This document shows, one piece after another, positions 1 through 6,848 of a stretch of DNA of 19,417 nt (within the stretch, counting starts at the first letter, position 1; the number at the start of each line of letters is the position of its first letter). Source of the DNA: DATARH01 sp050246595 (GTDB taxonomy: Bacteria > Pseudomonadota > Alphaproteobacteria > ATCC43930 > CGMCC-115725). The notes below the pieces were generated by a model. It saw nothing but the letters and a program-made list of their open reading frames with translations. It made no database searches and was not told the origin of the DNA. Made by a program: the position numbers and the translations under genes. The DNA is taken from the NCBI GenBank assembly GCA_050246595.1, contig JBFWVT010000089.1, positions 1-19,417 on the forward strand. Reading direction: 5' to 3'.

Positions 1-187
1 GTCGGGGGGGGATGGTGGCCCTCCCTGTGCTTGGGTGCCACACCCCGATTGGGGGGTGTGGGTGGGACCCATGGGGGCCGCTTTGGGTGGGTGTGGGACT
101 CCCCGTTGCCGGCACCCTCACCCGTCCGCGGGCTGACGCCCGCGGCCACCCTCTCCCGCAATGCGGGAGAGGGTATTAGGTCACCTC
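1..187. other. gene-free GC/G-tract-rich leader of the window
   Basis: No convincing coding region. The first 120 bases are low-complexity and rich in G runs. The last 60 bases hold the palindromes described separately. The segment lies just downstream of the minus-strand dioxygenase stop codon, so it probably contains that operon's transcription end. Confidence 0.5.
126..174. repeat. double palindrome (REP-like), possible terminator of the TauD operon
   Basis: Two hairpins lie side by side. The first has a perfect 8-bp stem (126-133 with 138-145, loop TGAC). The second has a perfect 12-bp stem (148-159 with 163-174, loop AAT), built on CTCTCCCGC/GCGGGAGAG. The second resembles intergenic palindromes common in alphaproteobacteria, and a relative with a CCCTCCCCCGC stem occurs at 11477-11500. 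It lies 14 bases past the stop of the minus-strand dioxygenase. There is no U tract, so intrinsic termination is only a possibility. Confidence 0.6.
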
Positions 188-1078
188 CTAAACCGGCTTC
201 GTGCCCTTGAGCTGTGTGCGGTGCATCAGGCGGCGGGACGAGGGGTCGAAGGCGTCGCGGCGGTGCATCGCGCAGCGATTGTCCCACCAGACAAGATCGC
301 CAACCCGCCATTCCTGCTTCCAGGTGAATTTTTCCTGTTTTGTGTGCTCCCACAGGAAATCCAAGAGCGACTCGCTTTCCTTGACCGGCAGGCCGGTGAT
401 GTAGGCATTGATCCGCCGCCCCAGGAACAGGCATTTTTTCCCCGTTTCGGGGTGCGTGCGCACCAGCCTGTGCTTTGCGCCGGGTACTTTCGAGACATCC
501 TCGACCGTCTCAAAACCCTTGTGCGCGCGGCCGCCGCTGGTATGCGTCGCGGCGTGGATCGCGGTCATGCCGTCGATCCGTTTTTTGACATCTTCCGGCA
601 AGGTCTCGTAGGCCGCGTACATATTCAGAAAACAGGTCGCGCCACCGGCGGAGGGCGGCGGGCATTCGAGACAGCGCAGCAGGCTGGCGGCCGGCGGCAC
701 ATCGACAAACGACGAGTCCGTATGCCAGAACGCCTCGCCGTCGCCGAGACCGCCGATCGGTTTCCCGTTTTCGAGAATGTTCGAGATCACCGAGATTTCC
801 GGCGGGATTTCGCCGCGCCGCCCGGAGGTCTGGGTTTCGACCCCGTATTGCTTCTCGATCAACCTGGCGGGGTTGAATTCAAGTTCGCCGAACTGGCGGG
901 TGAACGCCATGTGCTGCGCGTCGGTCATGGTCTGGTCGCGGAAGCGCAGCACCAGATGGTCGAGCCAGGCGCGGCGGATCGCGTCGCGGTCCTCGGGGGC
1001 GAGCGGTTCGCGGAGATCGGCGCCGGAAATGTCGGCGCCGCAGCCGGCATCCTTGAACGGCGTGACGGTGACGGCCAT
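188..1078 (-). CDS. TauD/TfdA-family Fe(II)/2-oxoglutarate-dependent dioxygenase (paralogue 1)
   Basis: A 296-aa cytoplasmic non-heme iron dioxygenase, the usual length for the TauD/TfdA family. The family couples 2-oxoglutarate decarboxylation to hydroxylation of a small, often acidic, substrate. The facial triad is visible: the HTD motif gives His119 and Asp121, and NRCAMH gives His272. Arg287 in SRRLMHR is the expected 2-oxoglutarate carboxylate ligand. The ATG at 1078 was chosen because it starts the conserved N-terminus and follows the upstream gene's stop by 5 bases; the open frame runs further back but only over the other gene. It is the second gene of a two-gene operon with paralogue 2. 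The substrate cannot be read from sequence: taurine, sulfonate, aryloxyacid or amino-acid-derived substrates are all possible. Confidence 0.9.
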   Translation of the reverse strand: MAVTVTPFKDAGCGADISGADLREPLAPEDRDAIRRAWLDHLVLRFRDQTMTDAQHMAFTRQFGELEFNPARLIEKQYGVETQTSGRRGEIPPEISVISNILENGKPIGGLGDGEAFWHTDSSFVDVPPAASLLRCLECPPPSAGGATCFLNMYAAYETLPEDVKKRIDGMTAIHAATHTSGGRAHKGFETVEDVSKVPGAKHRLVRTHPETGKKCLFLGRRINAYITGLPVKESESLLDFLWEHTKQEKFTWKQEWRVGDLVWWDNRCAMHRRDAFDPSSRRLMHRTQLKGTKPV

Positions 1079-1083
1079 CGCGC

Positions 1084-1941
1084 TCACTCCGCCGCTTCGT
1101 CGAGCGCCTCGACGCCGAAATCGTTGATCGAGACGCGCCAGTGGATGCGGTCCTCCTCGGGCGGGTAGTCGCCGGCGGCCTTGTGATACGAGCAGCGATT
1201 GTCCCAGATGACGATATCGCCCTTTTCCCATTTGTGGTGGTATTCGGCGTCGGGGGCGATCATCCGATCGGTCAGTTCGGCGATCAGCGCGTCGCCCTCG
1301 GTGCGGTCGATGCCGATAAAATCGACGATCTTGCCGGGGTCGAAATACAGCGATTTGCGGCCGGTCTCGGGGTGCACGCGGATGATCGGGTGATGCACCG
1401 GCGTCCAATCGCGGTCCTCCGGGTTCAGCAGTTTCGCGTTGCCGCGTCGCCCGCCATAGGAGAACAGGCCGATCACACCGTCGAGCCGGTCCTTGAGGCG
1501 CTGCGGCAGCGCGTCATAGGCGGCGTAGGCGTTGGCGAACAGCGTGTTGCCGCCGCTTCTCGGCACCGCCAGCGCGTAAAGCTGCGTCGCCTTGAACGGC
1601 GCCTGGTTGTAGGCCCCGTCGGTGTGCCAGCCCTCGGCGCCGCGACGGTAGATTTCCTGGCGCAGTTTGCCGTCGGTGTCGAATTTGTTGATCCCGAGCA
1701 TCGTGATCTTCGGGTGTTCGGGGTGCCGCGTCGATTTCGACGGGTGCGGCGTGACCGGACCGAAGCGCTCGCTGTAGCGGATGAAATCGGGGATCGTCAG
1801 CTCCTGGCCGCGGACGCACATCACATTGTGGTCGAGCCAGGCCTGATAGATCCTGGCGAAGGTGTCGTCGTCCATCGTCTTGACGTCGATCCCGCGGATT
1901 TCGACCCCGATCTGCGGACCGAGGCGGCGAATTTCGAGCAT
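1084..1941 (-). CDS. TauD/TfdA-family Fe(II)/2-oxoglutarate-dependent dioxygenase (paralogue 2)
   Basis: A 285-aa member of the same family as its downstream neighbour but clearly diverged. Iron ligands are His106 and Asp108 (GWHTDGAY) and His253 (NRCSYH), with Arg269 (HWRVS) for 2-oxoglutarate. The ATG at 1941 is preceded by a strong GGGAGGAA ribosome site; an in-frame TTG at 1959 would put that site inside the gene and is rejected. It is the first gene of the pair. Both active sites look intact, so the pair may act on two substrates or successive steps, or form a mixed oligomer. Substrate unknown. Confidence 0.9.
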   Translation of the reverse strand: MLEIRRLGPQIGVEIRGIDVKTMDDDTFARIYQAWLDHNVMCVRGQELTIPDFIRYSERFGPVTPHPSKSTRHPEHPKITMLGINKFDTDGKLRQEIYRRGAEGWHTDGAYNQAPFKATQLYALAVPRSGGNTLFANAYAAYDALPQRLKDRLDGVIGLFSYGGRRGNAKLLNPEDRDWTPVHHPIIRVHPETGRKSLYFDPGKIVDFIGIDRTEGDALIAELTDRMIAPDAEYHHKWEKGDIVIWDNRCSYHKAAGDYPPEEDRIHWRVSINDFGVEALDEAAE

Positions 1942-2121
1942 GATTTCCTCCCGGCACAATCGCGCCGCCCGCGTCGGGCGGCCATGCGGCGCCCCGGCGC
2001 TGCGTTCGGCGCCACATTCGGACAGTCAATACCCGAACCGGGCGGTTGACAATTCGCGATTGCGGCGGGCCGCCCCGCACCGGCGGCATGGGCGGCAGCC
2101 GTACCCCGAGGACGCGCCGAC
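1942..2121. promoter_or_regulatory. upstream region of the TauD operon
   Basis: A 180-base gap between the dioxygenase start and the small upstream hypothetical. On the minus strand a TTGTCA hexamer followed after 15 bases by TATTGA, and a separate TTGACT, are weak promoter candidates near 2010-2055. Nothing is strong enough to call a defined promoter, and no clear operator dyad was found. Confidence 0.25.
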
Positions 2122-2328
2122 CTAGCGCGACGCCTCCCCGGCGAACCCGCCGCGCGCTGCGGCGCCGGCGATCTTTTCGTGCTCCTCCGCCTCTTGCAGC
2201 AGGCGCGCCTTGAGCGTCAGGCTCGGCGCGCTCGACGCCAGGGCGCGGCAATGCGAGGCCTGCCGCTCGTGATAATCCGGGACCTCCCGCGGCAGGGCTG
2301 GCGGCAGCTTTCCGATCTCCTTCTGCAT
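2122..2328 (-). CDS. small conserved-type hypothetical protein (68 aa)
   Basis: A short soluble, mostly helical protein. Its core (about residues 18-52) follows a pattern often seen in small alphaproteobacterial hypotheticals: Tyr-His-Glu...Ala..Cys-Arg-Ala-Leu-Ala followed by a charged helix with Lys-Ala-Arg-Leu-Leu...Ala-Glu-Glu-His-Glu. No catalytic motif, signal peptide or membrane segment. The ATG at 2328 has a GGAG 8 bases upstream. The function is unknown. It shares orientation with the dioxygenases, but the 180-base gap argues against tight coupling. Confidence 0.6.
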   Translation of the reverse strand: MQKEIGKLPPALPREVPDYHERQASHCRALASSAPSLTLKARLLQEAEEHEKIAGAAARGGFAGEASR

Positions 2329-2809
2329 TCTGCGTCTCCGCTGATCGGTGGCCTAGTGATCGGCGATCGCCCGGACCGCTTGATGCGGTTGTGCGATCAA
2401 TATGCAAGCTGGTGTTCCCCTGCATTTAACGTGAGTAAAGCAGCACCATCCTAATCAAAACTTAAATGCGTAAGGTTCGGGTGGTTCGCGCAACGAACTG
2501 GTGGGTCGCCGCGACGGGCGAAGTCTTTGCCGGCGCTTGCGGGACCGGTCGGAACCTGCGGTCCGGCCCGCGTGTTCCAGGCTCAGGTTTTCCGGTCGCG
2601 GCCGTTATTCGGTGACAACGGCGGCCTGGCTCGGCGAATTCCGCAATGCGCGTTCGATTCGGGATGCGATGAGGAAACGAATTCGGCAGGACAGCCCGTC
2701 GTCTCCGCGCTTGGCCATTGCCCGATCGGCCGTTGCGCGATCGGGCGGAGGCGGCGCCGGGGTCCGCGGCGCGGAGGATCGTGGCCGAGATTTGGCGGGG
2801 GATAGCGGA
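2329..2809. other. 481-base region without a supported gene
   Basis: This divergent space separates the minus-strand 68-aa gene from the plus-strand 75-aa gene. An AT-richer patch at about 2395-2470 contains an 8-bp inverted repeat, GCATTTAA at 2422-2429 and TTAAATGC at 2462-2469, which could belong to a regulatory site. Open frames crossing the rest have arginine/proline/serine-rich composition typical of shadows in GC-rich DNA. No RNA gene was recognised. Confidence 0.45.
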
Positions 2810-3037
2810 ATGGCATGGCGCGGCTCGACAATTGACCCGACCACCGATGTCGCCGCCGGAGCGGTGCTCGAAGCCTTCGAGGGAGCGCGCGCCGACGGGC
2901 TGCCGTCGGTCGATTGCTATCGCGCCGGGGTCGAGGCGTGGCGGCGCATGCACCCGGACCAGTCGGCCGAATATGCCGCGAAACAGGCTGTCGCGGTCAT
3001 CCTCGCCGCCAAGGTCAGTCTGCGCGTCGAGGAGTGA
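2810..3037 (+). CDS. small hypothetical protein (75 aa)
   Basis: Only the C-terminal part of a longer open frame looks protein-like. From the ATG at 2810 it encodes a compact helical protein with two amphipathic stretches: Ala-Val-Leu-Glu-Ala-Phe-Glu...Arg-Ala, then Gly-Val-Glu-Ala-Trp-Arg-Arg-Met-His-Pro. The Trp-Arg-Arg-x-His-Pro element resembles small uncharacterised alphaproteobacterial proteins. A GGGG run (2797-2800) is the only ribosome-site candidate. Upstream codons of the same frame have non-coding composition, so the longer start at 2501 is rejected. No function can be assigned. Confidence 0.5.
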   Translation: MAWRGSTIDPTTDVAAGAVLEAFEGARADGLPSVDCYRAGVEAWRRMHPDQSAEYAAKQAVAVILAAKVSLRVEE

Positions 3038-3089
3038 GATGCGCACCCGGTGCGGGCGAGCCTCGCCGCGGCAGGCCTTGCGCCCCGCC

Positions 3090-3131
3090 GATTGACAGCG
3101 CCCGATTGACAGCGCCCGATTGACAGCGCCC
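3090..3131. repeat. three tandem 14-nt repeats, each carrying TTGACA
   Basis: The unit GATTGACAGCGCCC occurs three times without change (3090-3103, 3104-3117, 3118-3131). Each unit holds the exact sigma-70 -35 consensus TTGACA. Seventeen bases after the third copy is TTCTGA (3143-3148), only a poor -10. The block ends 25 bases before the start of the next small gene, so it may be a promoter with duplicated -35 elements or merely slippage-derived sequence. Confidence 0.8.
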
Positions 3132-3156
3132 CCGGGGTGGTCTTCTGATCCCGCCA

Positions 3157-3402
3157 ATGCCCGATTCTCCCCGACTGACCCAGGCGACCCGACTGACCCA
3201 GGCGACCCGACTGACCCGAGCGAAACGTGCCGAACGCGCGCTGCGCGAGGCGCGACTGGCCGAGGCGCTGCGCGACAATCTGCGCCGCCGCAAGGAACAG
3301 GCGCGCGCCCGCGCCGCCGATCGCGACACGCCGGATGCAGCGGCGGGAGACGCACCGGCCGGGTCGGGCGAGCGGCGGCGGGATGCGGACCCGACGGGTT
3401 GA
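3157..3402 (+). CDS. small basic coiled-coil-type hypothetical protein upstream of murA (81 aa)
   Basis: The protein has an N-terminal region of LTQATR repeats (residues 7-18) followed by an Arg/Ala-rich helix. The helix ends in Leu-Arg-Asp-Asn-Leu-Arg-Arg-Arg-Lys-Glu-Gln-Ala-Arg-Ala-Arg (about residues 43-57) and is followed by a disordered Asp/Ala/Gly tail. The LR-x-NL-RRRK-x-QAR-AR motif is typical of short hypotheticals found in alphaproteobacteria, which supports a real gene. The N-terminal repeats are encoded by 18-nt tandem DNA repeats (3177-3227). There is no ribosome site before the ATG, so the start is uncertain. A 109-base gap separates it from murA. Function unknown. Confidence 0.6.
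   Translation: MPDSPRLTQATRLTQATRLTRAKRAERALREARLAEALRDNLRRRKEQARARAADRDTPDAAAGDAPAGSGERRRDADPTG
3177..3227 (+). repeat. 18-nt tandem repeat inside the small ORF
   Basis: The unit CGACTGACCCAGGCGACC occurs twice exactly, followed by a diverged third copy. Its length is a multiple of three, so it adds LTQATR units in frame instead of breaking the gene. Confidence 0.75.
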
Positions 3403-3511
3403 GCGCGACCCGGCTCTCGCCTAAAAGCAGACCGGCACGACGAGAGCGGCAGCGGCCGGTGGCGGCAGCGGTCCGACGACATCTCAGGTGGGCCGCCGGG
3501 AGGCGAAAGCG

Positions 3512-4837
3512 ATGGACAAGATTCTGATCCGCGGCGGTCTGCCGCTGTCGGGCGCGATCCAGATCGGCGGGGCCAAGAACGCCGCCCTGCCGCTGATGGC
3601 CGCGAGCCTGCTGACATCCGAGAAGCTCGTCCTGACCAACATGCCGGACCTCGCCGATATCAGGACGATGGCGAATTTGCTGGTGCAGCACGGGGTCGGG
3701 ATTGCGTTCGCCGACAGCGCGCCGGGCGAACCGGGGCCGAGGGAACCGGGGTCAAGTGAACCGGGGCCAAGGGAACCCGGTCATGTGCTCGAATTGTCGG
3801 CGCGTCACATCACCTCGACGACCGCGCCCTACGATCTGGTGCGCAAGATGCGCGCCTCGGTGCTCGTGCTGGGGCCGCTCGTCGCGCGCTGCGGCCGCAG
3901 CCGCGTGTCGCTGCCGGGCGGCTGCGCGATCGGCACGAGACCGGTCGATCTGCACCTGAAGGGGCTGGAGCGGCTTGGCGCCGAAATCATCCTCAGCGAA
4001 GGCTACATCGAGGCGCGTGCCCCGAAAGGGCTGCGCGGTGCCGAATTCGTGTTTCCGAGCGTATCGGTCGGCGCCACCGAAAACCTGCTGATGGCGGCCA
4101 CCCTGGCCGAGGGCGAGACGGTGCTGATCAATGCGGCGCGCGAACCCGAGATCACCGATCTGGCCAACTGCCTGGTCGCGATGGGCGCGCGGATCGACGG
4201 GGTCGGCACCGACCGGCTGACGATAAGCGGGGTCGGCAGCCTGCACGGCGCGCGCCACCGGGTCGTCCCCGACCGGATCGAGACCGGCACCTATATGATG
4301 GCGGCGGCGGCGGCCGGCGGCGAGATCAGGCTCGTCGGCGGCCGGCTCGACCATGTCGAGGCGGTGCGGCGCACGCTCGACGCGGCCGGGATCTGCGTCA
4401 GCGACGACGGCGACGCGATCGCGGTGCGGCGCCGCGACGGGAAGCTCGCCGGCATCGATGTGATGACCGAGCCGTATCCGGGGTTTCCGACCGATTTGCA
4501 GGCGCAGATCATGGCGCTGATGGCGACCGCCGAGGGCGCCTCGATGATCACCGAGACGATCTTCGAGAACCGCTTCATGCATGTCCCCGAACTGGCGCGA
4601 ATGGGGGCCAACATCACCGTGCACCAGGCCTCGGCGCTGGTGCGCGGCGTCAAGGGGCTGACCGGCGCGCCGGTCATGGCGACCGATCTGCGCGCCTCGG
4701 TGTCGCTGGTCATCGCCGGTCTGGTCGCCGCGGGCGAGACCGTCATCAACCGCGTCTATCATCTCGACCGCGGCTATGAGCGGCTCGAAGAAAAACTCTC
4801 CGGCTGCGGCGCGCGCATCGAAAGAGTGCGGGGATGA
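3512..4837 (+). CDS. murA: UDP-N-acetylglucosamine 1-carboxyvinyltransferase MurA
   Basis: Catalyses the first committed step of peptidoglycan synthesis, transferring enolpyruvate from PEP to UDP-GlcNAc in the cytoplasm. At 441 aa it is about 20 residues longer than the usual ~420. Diagnostic features are GGAKNAALP with Lys22, the catalytic cysteine Cys138 in LPGGCAIG (Cys115 in E. coli numbering, the fosfomycin target), GARREPE-like ...NAAREPEITD..., and FPTDLQAQ carrying the conserved Asp. The extra length is a Pro/Gly/Glu-rich insert at residues 73-90 made of EPGPR/EPGSS units, coded by a 15-nt tandem repeat just before the catalytic loop region. The ATG at 3512 follows a GGGAGG site; the frame opens earlier at a GTG (3488) that lacks one. 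The gene overlaps the next by 4 bases (ATGA). Confidence 0.97.
   Translation: MDKILIRGGLPLSGAIQIGGAKNAALPLMAASLLTSEKLVLTNMPDLADIRTMANLLVQHGVGIAFADSAPGEPGPREPGSSEPGPREPGHVLELSARHITSTTAPYDLVRKMRASVLVLGPLVARCGRSRVSLPGGCAIGTRPVDLHLKGLERLGAEIILSEGYIEARAPKGLRGAEFVFPSVSVGATENLLMAATLAEGETVLINAAREPEITDLANCLVAMGARIDGVGTDRLTISGVGSLHGARHRVVPDRIETGTYMMAAAAAGGEIRLVGGRLDHVEAVRRTLDAAGICVSDDGDAIAVRRRDGKLAGIDVMTEPYPGFPTDLQAQIMALMATAEGASMITETIFENRFMHVPELARMGANITVHQASALVRGVKGLTGAPVMATDLRASVSLVIAGLVAAGETVINRVYHLDRGYERLEEKLSGCGARIERVRG
3728..3784 (+). repeat. 15-nt tandem repeat within murA
   Basis: Units beginning GAACCGGGG start at 3728, 3743 and 3758, with a partial fourth at 3773. They encode EPGPR, EPGSS, EPGPR and EPGH. 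Units 1 and 3 differ at one silent base, and unit 2 differs at three. The repeat is in frame and lies outside the conserved catalytic residues. Confidence 0.8.
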
Positions 4838-5370
4838 CACGAGGCGGCGCTCCCGGCGGGACGCCTCCTGGCGCGCCATCCCCGGGGTTGATGCCGCTGC
4901 GGCTGCGCGCCGAGGACGAAGAGGACCTCGCGGTGATCTCGGCCTGTCTACAGGACGCGCTCGTCACGCTGCGCGATATCGCCTATGACCCCGGCGCACA
5001 GGCCTTCATGCTGGTCGTCAACCGCTTCCGGTGGGAGGATTGCCCCGGCAGCGGCGGCAGCGCGCCGTTCGAGCGGATTCTCTGCGGTGTCATGTTCGAC
5101 CGCGTAACCGCCGTCTCCTACCGCGGCTTCAACCGCGGCGAGAAGGACCGCATTCTGGCGCTGCTGGCGATCCGTCCGGCGCCCGATGCGCCGCCGGGCG
5201 GTCCAGGGCATCCGGGAGAAACGCGATCGGGCATGGTGATCGATCTCGAATTCGCCGGCGATGCGCAGATCCGGCTGACCGCCGCATCGCTGCGCATCCG
5301 CGCCCGCGATTTTGGCGATCCCTGGCCGACCCCGTGGCAGCCGCTGCATGCGCTGGACGAGACGGCATGA
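4834..5370 (+). CDS. DUF2948 family protein
   Basis: A 178-aa cytoplasmic protein of unknown function whose family sits next to murA and hisG/hisD in many alphaproteobacteria. The recognisable core begins at about residue 20 (LRLRAEDEEDLAVISACLQDA) and continues through NRFRWED and a C-terminal LRIRARDFGDPWPT segment. Translation probably starts at the ATG overlapping the murA stop (4834). That adds a Gly/Pro-rich leader of 19 residues, and an in-frame ATG at 4891 right before the core is a fair alternative. A second Pro/Gly-rich linker lies around residues 115-130. It overlaps hisG by 4 bases, so tight coupling in one operon is likely. Confidence 0.85.
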   Translation: MTRGGAPGGTPPGAPSPGLMPLRLRAEDEEDLAVISACLQDALVTLRDIAYDPGAQAFMLVVNRFRWEDCPGSGGSAPFERILCGVMFDRVTAVSYRGFNRGEKDRILALLAIRPAPDAPPGGPGHPGETRSGMVIDLEFAGDAQIRLTAASLRIRARDFGDPWPTPWQPLHALDETA

Positions 5371-6092
5371 GAAGCGCCGCCGCATCGGTCCCGTCCCCGG
5401 ACGATGCCGGGACGCTGATCATGGCGCTGCCGAACGGGCGCATTCTCGGCGAGTTCATGCCGCTGTTGCAGCGTATTGGCGTCGTGCCGGAACCGGCTTT
5501 CTCCGATCCGGCGAGCCGGCAGTTGCGGTTTCGCACCTCGGACCCGACGCTCGACCTGATCCGGGTGCGCAGCTTTGACGTGGCGACCTTTGTCGCCTTT
5601 GGCGCGGCCCAGCTCGGGGTGGCCGGCAACGACGTGCTGATGGAATTCGACTATTCCGAGATCTATGCGCCGCTCGATCTCGATATCGGGCATTGCCGTA
5701 TGGCCGTCGCCGCGCCGGCGGAATGGGCCGGGCACGAGGACCCGCACAGCTGGAGCCATCTGCGGGTCGCGACCAAATACCCCGAAATCACGCGCCGCCA
5801 TTTCGCGTCCCGCGGCGTGCAGGCCGAGTGCATCAAGCTGAACGGCGCGATCGAACTGGCGCCGCTGCTCGGCGTGTGCCGCCACATCGTCGATCTGGTG
5901 CAGACCGGCGCGACCTTGCGGGCGAACGGTCTGGTCGAGATCGAGCGCATCGCCGATATCAGCTCGCGCCTGATCGTCAGCCGCCCGGCCCTGAAGACGC
6001 GGCCGGAAGAGGTCGGCGGGTGGATCGACCGCTTCCGCGATGTGATCGAGCGGCCGGGCCGGCGGCGCGCCGCCGGTGCGGGCGGCGGTTGA
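5367..6092 (+). CDS. hisG: ATP phosphoribosyltransferase, short form (HisG)
   Basis: First enzyme of histidine biosynthesis, joining ATP and PRPP. At 241 aa it is the short form, lacking the C-terminal ACT-like regulatory domain. Short-form HisG is known to need the HisRS-like partner HisZ, which is not in this window. Visible signatures are the N-terminal ALPNGRILGE, the RSFDVATFV..GAAQLGVAGNDVL segment, and ...LNGAIELAPLLGVCRHIVDLVQTGATLRANGL, which covers the PRPP-binding region. The ATG at 5367 overlaps the upstream stop; an internal ATG at 5421 matches the more usual N-terminus. Normally hisD would follow directly, but here two foreign-looking genes intervene. Confidence 0.95.
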   Translation: MRSAAASVPSPDDAGTLIMALPNGRILGEFMPLLQRIGVVPEPAFSDPASRQLRFRTSDPTLDLIRVRSFDVATFVAFGAAQLGVAGNDVLMEFDYSEIYAPLDLDIGHCRMAVAAPAEWAGHEDPHSWSHLRVATKYPEITRRHFASRGVQAECIKLNGAIELAPLLGVCRHIVDLVQTGATLRANGLVEIERIADISSRLIVSRPALKTRPEEVGGWIDRFRDVIERPGRRRAAGAGGG

Positions 6093-6101
6093 GACGCGAT
6101 C

Positions 6102-6428
6102 GTGGCGACGAACACCTTGGTCCCGCCGGAGCTGCTCGATCCGGTTGTCGCGTATTTCAACCCGCGGCGGATCATCCTGTTCGGTTCTACCGCTCGCGGT
6201 GAAGCAAGTGCGGACAGCGATATAGATCTTCTTGTAATTCTCGACGATGACACACCCCCGGAACGGCTCACGCTCCGAGCGGGCTGGGAAGCAAGACAAT
6301 CCTATAATCAAGGTCCCGCCGATGTGATCCCGTGCCGTGAGGCTACTTTTGAGACAAAACGCCAGATAGCCGGCACTCTTCCCTATGAGGCCGCGTGCGA
6401 GGGCATTGTCGTTTATGAACGCGGATGA
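6102..6428 (+). CDS. MNT-domain nucleotidyltransferase (antitoxin-type, MntA-like)
   Basis: A 108-aa minimal nucleotidyltransferase. The polymerase-beta-fold motif is complete: Gly28-Ser29 in FGSTARGE and Asp40/Asp42 in SDIDLLV. In characterised MNT/HEPN pairs the MNT partner neutralises the HEPN RNase, by adding AMP groups in the studied MntA case. The GTG start at 6102 lies 9 bases after the hisG stop. The 3' half of the gene is visibly richer in A/T than its neighbours, which suggests transfer into the his cluster. It overlaps the HEPN gene by 14 bases. A third conserved acidic residue (Asp75 in PADVI) also appears present. Confidence 0.9.
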   Translation: MATNTLVPPELLDPVVAYFNPRRIILFGSTARGEASADSDIDLLVILDDDTPPERLTLRAGWEARQSYNQGPADVIPCREATFETKRQIAGTLPYEAACEGIVVYERG

Positions 6429-6834
6429 GGATGCCGAGAGGCGACGCGAGGCCGCGCGCTGGATGATCATCGCAAGAGAGGACATGCGAGTCGCACATGC
6501 GTGTTTGCGAATGGAACCGCCCGCGATCGGGGTCGCGGCCTATCATTCGCATCAAGCCGCCGAAAAACTGCTTAAAGGTCTGCTGATTGTTGCCGCGGCC
6601 GAGTTCAGGATGACACATGACCTGAACTGGCTGGCTTCGGCCGTGCTATCATACTATCCGGAGTTGGAGGACATTGTCGCGGTGTTGCCGCCGCTGAACC
6701 CGTGGGGCGTAGCTTATCGGTATCCTGGCCCGGAGCCTGAACCCGAACCGCTTCCTTCCAGCGGCGACATCAAAGGAAAACTCGAACTGATGGAAACGCT
6801 TGCTGCTCGGCTGCGCGCCCTTGCGGCGGGATAG
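6415..6834 (+). CDS. HEPN-domain protein (toxin-type partner of the MNT gene)
   Basis: A 139-aa all-helical protein of the HEPN superfamily. The hallmark is the HSHQAAEKLLKGLL helix (residues 44-57) followed by FRMTHDLNWL (64-73), where Arg65 and His68 are the best candidates for the RNase-type Arg/His pair. Spacing is RxxH, shorter than the Rx4-6H of classical HEPN toxins, so RNase activity is not assured. A Pro-Glu repeat (PGPEPEPEPLP, about 104-114) forms a linker before the last helix. The ATG at 6415 has GAGGG upstream; an in-frame ATG at 6385 is the alternative. It ends 14 bases before hisD. Confidence 0.87.
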   Translation: MNADEDAERRREAARWMIIAREDMRVAHACLRMEPPAIGVAAYHSHQAAEKLLKGLLIVAAAEFRMTHDLNWLASAVLSYYPELEDIVAVLPPLNPWGVAYRYPGPEPEPEPLPSSGDIKGKLELMETLAARLRALAAG

Positions 6835-6848
6835 TAAAGAGAGCGGCG

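Noticed and set aside
1141..2049. 302-aa plus-strand open frame opposite the second dioxygenase
   Set aside because: Antisense shadow of a gene with intact TauD motifs.
2501..2809. N-terminal extension of the small gene at 2810
   Set aside because: Arg/Ser/Gly-rich codons with no ribosome site. Only the part from 2810 resembles a protein.
3090..3227. CRISPR-like array
   Set aside because: The repeats are directly adjacent with no unique spacers, the units are short, and no cas genes are present.
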